Positions 58,901 through 64,000 of a stretch of 64,000 nt of DNA are shown in pieces. The stretch is taken from positions 1,846,552 to 1,910,551 of the forward strand of contig NW_008709380.1 of the NCBI RefSeq assembly GCF_000327385.1. The letters are read 5' to 3'. Source of the DNA: Lottia gigantea (Eukaryota > Mollusca > Gastropoda > Lottiidae). The notes under the pieces were generated by a model. That model did no database searches. It worked only from the letters and a program-made list of their open reading frames with translations, and had not been told where the DNA came from. Made by a program: the position numbers and the translations under genes. Positions within the stretch are counted from its first letter, which is position 1. Each line of letters begins with the position of its first letter.

Positions 58901-61900
58901 GAGCAAGCTTAATTTTTCCATTCAGCTTTCTATATTCACTTAGTTTCTCATCGCTTATTTATTATTTATTGTTATATGTTCAAAGCTATTATGGGGCTGT
59001 TTCGAGGGAAAGTCAACACTGACAAAGTGGGTTAACTGTTCAGTGTCAAATATAATACAAGACGATCCCGTCAAGGTCTTCGGGGTGATCTTAACGACTA
59101 CGCTACGCTCCATAACTCTGGGTAGGCCTTGTTATAAAATATTGATCCAATCACGGGATGGTCAGTATAGCCACGTGATGTCTATTGCCACTTCCTGGTT
59201 CTGTTTTAGCAGTTCGTCATATTTACACAATTATATGATATACAGGTTTTAACGTTAACGGGTTTTATTCTCATGTGCTACAAGAATTTTGCACTAAGCC
59301 TTCCACTCAAAAGTGAGGCAGTTCCATTCGATTTTAACTTTTCATTAACAGATAAAACTTATTTTCGTTACAATATTTATTTAATTACCTAAATGTAGTG
59401 CGTGTGATCCTTTAAATAGCGTCAACCAGCAAGCCCACGTTGGCGTGATATCCGTTTATGAACAATTCTCATCACATGTATACACTTGATTTGACTGAAC
59501 ATAAACTTTGAAAGACTGTATAGTGTGACTAGAAGTTTTATGTCATATACTACGTAATTTGAATATAATGATTTCGTTGTTGTCTACTTTTTAATTTAAA
59601 ATATATGTTAGGTCGTTATGACCAGTGAACTTTTAATGCGACATGCGTTTACTTCTCAGTAAAGTTCATACTCACAGCAAATTATATTTATTACGGTATT
59701 ACGTATTTGATATAAAGAAAACATCAACAATATGAGATACAACTTGAACAATATCTAAAAGTCTATTCTAACCATGTGGCAACTAACTGACAAAATTTCG
59801 TAAATGTGAGAGTATTCCCTTATTTTCAAGGTCAAGACTTGTAATGAAGGTCATTCCAAGTGTTTTATAATCAAATTTAACCCAGACAACAATTAATTTA
59901 AGGTTATAACCTGAAAAAAGAGACGACAAGAGCAGATAACCGGTATTATTTTACATGCAAATGTTCAATTCAACTTATCAAATAGCAATCCATAGCCGGA
60001 GTCCACTAGCCAACAAATTCCACTGGATCGTTTAAGATGACAAATCATTAAAGACTTCAGAAACAAGACTGTTTTAAACAAAATACACTGAAAACACACT
60101 GGATTCAAAATAATACCTTCTCATGTGAGTTTTAAAAATTTGGGCCACCGTGAAAGGAACTTGACAAATGTTTCAAAAGGATCAAGAATGGAGCTATGCA
60201 CCATTTCATTAAACAGTTATTTCATTAGATTTTATTTGTCTCTTAATCAACGCAGAACTAGGACTCCTCCGTATGAACCTCAATGTATTTTTGATTACCG
60301 CATGCTGAATGATATCCAGTGATATTGATAAACTAAATAAATATCAACAGATCAAAAATCTTTAGAATTTCTTTAATAAGTTGAACAGATTGTAGACCTT
60401 ATGTCCAAAGGACCTCATAGTTCCGAAAAACGAAAGCCCTTACAATGAAACCTAGTCCACTTATCGGAAATGTTCAGGTAATCTGAAAATACACCTATTC
60501 TCGAATAACTGCTCTTTTTTCACAACAGGCGTTGTTTAACATCATGTCGACTGTACGTCCTTTTCTTTAAAATATTATAATAAACCTTTTATTTTGCTCA
60601 AACGATTTTTATTTAAAGTCTTCATTCAAGCTAATTGAAGACACCTGGGATGGCCGAGGACAATTCACACCTATATAACATGACGATATATTCATACACA
60701 ATCTATAACATTTTCCATGGTTGGCAAATTTGGTGGAAAATTTCATTATAAGAAATCTGTTATATTTTAAATCGCATTCACTACCAAATACACGTAATAG
60801 AGTTAAACAATCGAGTCGGCTGTTTTCATAGTTTCGTATTTTACACACCTGTGTTTTGTACTTATTTTCTGCAGTCGCCAACGAAGCAAAACGTCAAGTT
60901 AATAATACACTTCATCACATTAAATATTTACTTTTATTGTATGATATATCCCTCAGTATCAAATTTATCTCAATAAACTTACTCCTGAATTACCATCATT
61001 CACTCAATAAACTACCATCATTTGAACTTAAAGTGCATACGTTACACACGGGTTACCAAATATTTTTTTATGTAATAAACTTGTTTGTATGGCTTATGTT
61101 GTTTGCTACAGACCAGAGTATTCAATGCCAGATGTGGAATAAGCTTTAGGTCTCAAAAGCGCTATACTATATATGCTTGCGTAATGGATGAGTACCGAGA
61201 CAATATAGCGAGGTGCTTGTTCTAAACGCCATTTTAATAATAATTACGTCAAATGATAATTATTAGTATTTTGAGTTCTTATTGAAACTTAATGCCAACA
61301 GTTTGATTACGTTCTTGGCTATTTCAAGCGAAGGGCAGAAACCAATATTCGTCTTGCAAAAGAATAATGATGTCAAGTTTGAATCTTTTACTTAATTGAA
61401 TAGAGGTCATTGTTTGCTACCAAGACGTGTTCCAGATACACAATCCTCATCAACACAGCTAGGTATTTGAATAATTTAAGTTGGGAGCTATACTGGAGAA
61501 ACTTGGCAATAAAAGTGGATAATCATCATCTGGGTGTTGATATTTTCTATTTTACCTCATCATGGCGCTCACTTTTCATGTTGCCATGCTTAATTACATG
61601 TTTTCAATACCGTACAATGTTTTAAACATTCAAAAAACTGTGAACGTACGTGCGAAAAACATTAGTAGAATAAAACGTTTTAAAATTCCACGATTCAAGA
61701 AGTGCTATTATGTTTTATTCTTCGTTAATGTTTCAATAACCACACAAGTTGCTGGATTCCCGAGGGTCCACTACAGATAACATAAGTGAGTAAATTGATC
61801 AGACAAACGTGAAGTTGGCTTGATCAGGGAACAATAAAGACAGTTGGTTGTATCTGGCAATGTAGTTAATATAAATACTTTTCATTTTCTTGTAAAACTG

Positions 61901-64000
61901 TAAAGTCTATTGCCTTATTTCTTACTGGTTATCTTATGCCATTGGCCATGACGATTAAAACCATCTCACCCTGGCTTATAGAAGCGAACCTCATAATGAA
62001 AGACTGACCGACCACAATGAACAGCAATCCAATTTTAAGGAGAAATTTAAAGCCAAGGCTATTTCAGTCTATTCTGCGGTCAAGTTTACAGAATTTAATA
62101 TTCTACTTACCCGAAAATTTAGTTGTTTTCATATTCTGCCAGCCGATAAAGCACAGTTAAATAATGTTGCCGTGTTAATATAAATTGGTAAATGATTGTT
62201 GAAGCCCACGTTTTTGAAAAAAACAAATTAGTATTGTCAGTAGTAAAGCAAAATGTTGTCTTGGGTCAGCAATTCACATGAAATCGGTAAGATCTAGTTT
62301 TCGTTAGTGATTAGGGTGATTGAAAAGTAACAAGTTACTATTCAATATAAGGCACTGGCACAGGGTTAAAGTTATGTTTAACGTTAGTGTAAAGCTATAC
62401 CACAACATGCTTGTTCTCACGGACCAACAATGTTATGAAGGACATATTTACATGAACAGGGTGGAAATACTTGAATAAAATATGAAATAATGCTTTCCAG
62501 ATGAAAAAACGTCTATAGAGGATTGGGTTGGTAGTTCATTCAGTAGAAAATATGAAATTTATCAAGTACAAACTTTATATGATAGGTCAATGTCATGGAT
62601 GTTTGGAGAACAGTGTAACATTAAGTCAAACCACTAAAAGGAGATATATCCTTATCTAACTGAAAATGATACATTCGTTAATGAACTTTTGGACGCAGTA
62701 TGGCACTCTTCAAATAAGGCGATTGGATATATCGACATAAGATTCCAAAGTCGAGATGCGGTTCAGGGTTTTGATACATTAGAATTTTAAAGGAGCTAAT
62801 CTTGCCCGGACTCCAATCCCGTGTATACGCTCCTTATAATTAGTGCTGTATCGATGATCTGACTGACACCTTACTTCGTCATCCTGCATATCATAGACTT
62901 GAAAGAAACAGGATTATTCAAACAAGAAACAAGAAAATACTGGTATTTTTTTCTGTCAAAAAAGACATACTGAAGCGACTCTTAGAGCTGTATTGCCAGT
63001 GAACTCTACAATCTGCTAGAATCAGAACCAAATGACGAGAGATAAGCCTATATTACCAGACAAACTCAGTACACGAAGGTAAGGTAATCAGGTACAATTA
63101 TCATCCCAGTAACAGACACAATAAGATGAAAAAGATAAGCAGAACCACTAACCAGTTGGAGAGAAGAATGCAAGCTAATATTAACATAGTATCTGTCATG
63201 TTTATGGTATTGTACTCTGTAACATTAACACCATGATGGCGGCATATAAGTTGCACAACTTTGAATCTAAATGATTCAATATTTCGACCTGATCCATAAG
63301 CCTATGAGAACAAAATAAAACACCATTATCTTTTTAATCTTTTTCGGGATGATCAAGGTGTCGTCTGTATCATATTGATTAACAATAACATTTAAAGGTT
63401 TGTCTTGATCTACTCCAGACAACCTGTGCTTATTAGGACAATCAAAGGTATTAGGTTTTGTATCACTACGAACTAAGCTTAAACTGGGTGATTGGCGTCT
63501 GATGATGTTGATTCAATTAATGGTACAGAAGTTGATGTTCTGTGTGGTATAAACAACTTATGCACATGTATGTTGCTGAACTTATGTTATTTCGATTAAC
63601 ATAATTGTGCATTGAACCTCTTTTGAAATATGTTAGTATTTGTACCTAGAATATCAGTTTTTGTAGTATTTTGATTTGGCTAGTGTCCAATGTTTTCTTT
63701 CTAAGGTTTATTTATTAGTCTACTACCTGTTACCACTGATCTTTTTCTGCCATTATAGACATGGGTGGTGCACGTTAAGCAACATAATTAAAAACTATAA
63801 TTTTTGATTGTTTTGTCGATGATTCAATATTGATGGTTATGTTTATTTTATAATTGGATTGAATGTAGGCCTACTTTAATATTATTCTGAAGAAAGGGTG
63901 TTCCTAAAGGCAAAGCATCACTTAGATATCAAAGATAAGCCAAATGGTGATATATATCATACCGTGTATTCTAATAAACTCTAATTGATTATGTATAATC
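52991..64000. other. Intergenic right end, no supported gene
   Basis: Mostly plain AT-rich DNA with short open frames. A less AT-rich patch at about 59060-59180 (CTTCGGGGTGATCTTAACGA, CTACGCTACGCTCCATAACT) looks like a dispersed repeat fragment. GTTTATTGTCTCATCCGAAC near 58405 resembles the repeat core at 23215. A minus-strand frame at 60609-60881 starts with a passage followed by CAG|GTGTGT, a donor-like site, but has no recognisable domain. Confidence 0.4.

Noticed and set aside
60609-60881. Minus-strand 90-codon frame with an internal CAG|GTGTGT donor-like site
   Set aside because: It lacks an ATG at its beginning and any recognisable domain, and no matching acceptor or partner exon was found.

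Overview
The window looks like animal nuclear DNA, most likely from a lophotrochozoan and probably a mollusc. The evidence is AT-rich sequence (about two thirds A+T by eye), genes broken by short GT-AG introns, large intergenic spaces with minisatellites and foldback elements, and developmental genes of clearly metazoan families. The mollusc assignment is an inference, supported partly by dispersed repeats of a style I associate with mollusc genomes.

Three genes can be supported, all on the minus strand. (1) A TLX-class homeobox gene, TLX-A, has exon 1 at 2062-2407 and exon 2 at 744-960. Its last exon is not visible and probably lies left of the window. (2) A second, complete TLX-class gene, TLX-B, has exons at 18550-19180, 17272-17488 and 16778-16955 and encodes 341 residues. 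The two genes have identical intron phases, identical exon-2 lengths, the TLX-type Thr at homeodomain position 47 and an eh1-like repressor motif, so they look like a tandem duplicate pair 14.4 kb apart. (3) A six-exon matrix metalloproteinase at 30220-39040 encodes 669 residues and matches MMP21. It has a signal peptide, a prodomain with an Arg-Cys-Gly switch, an RQKR furin site, a catalytic domain with the MMP21-type zinc motif HEIGHVLGLPH, and a four-bladed hemopexin domain closed by a Cys pair.

Region by region: 1-2407 TLX-A; 2408-16777 intergenic, with a CCAAT-bearing duplication near the TLX-A start, a 25-bp minisatellite and a TAAT-dense stretch; 16778-19180 TLX-B; 19181-30219 intergenic, with a 157-bp tandem duplication next to a foldback element; 30220-39040 MMP21, with a 4.1-kb first intron holding a GC-richer island; 39041-64000 largely gene-poor, holding three minisatellites (27, 47 and 28 bp), a 251-bp inverted-repeat element, a perfect 53-bp direct repeat, a short GC-rich insertion flanked by 11-bp direct repeats, a dispersed repeat, and one isolated splice-bounded candidate exon at 52861-52990.

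The TLX proteins are expected to be nuclear DNA-binding regulators, and MMP21 a secreted protease known in vertebrates for left-right patterning. Nothing in the sequence ties the protease to the homeobox pair beyond adjacency and shared strand. No convincing novel system was found. The most informative items are the tandem TLX pair and the MMP21 gene with an altered cysteine switch and an expanded prodomain linker.
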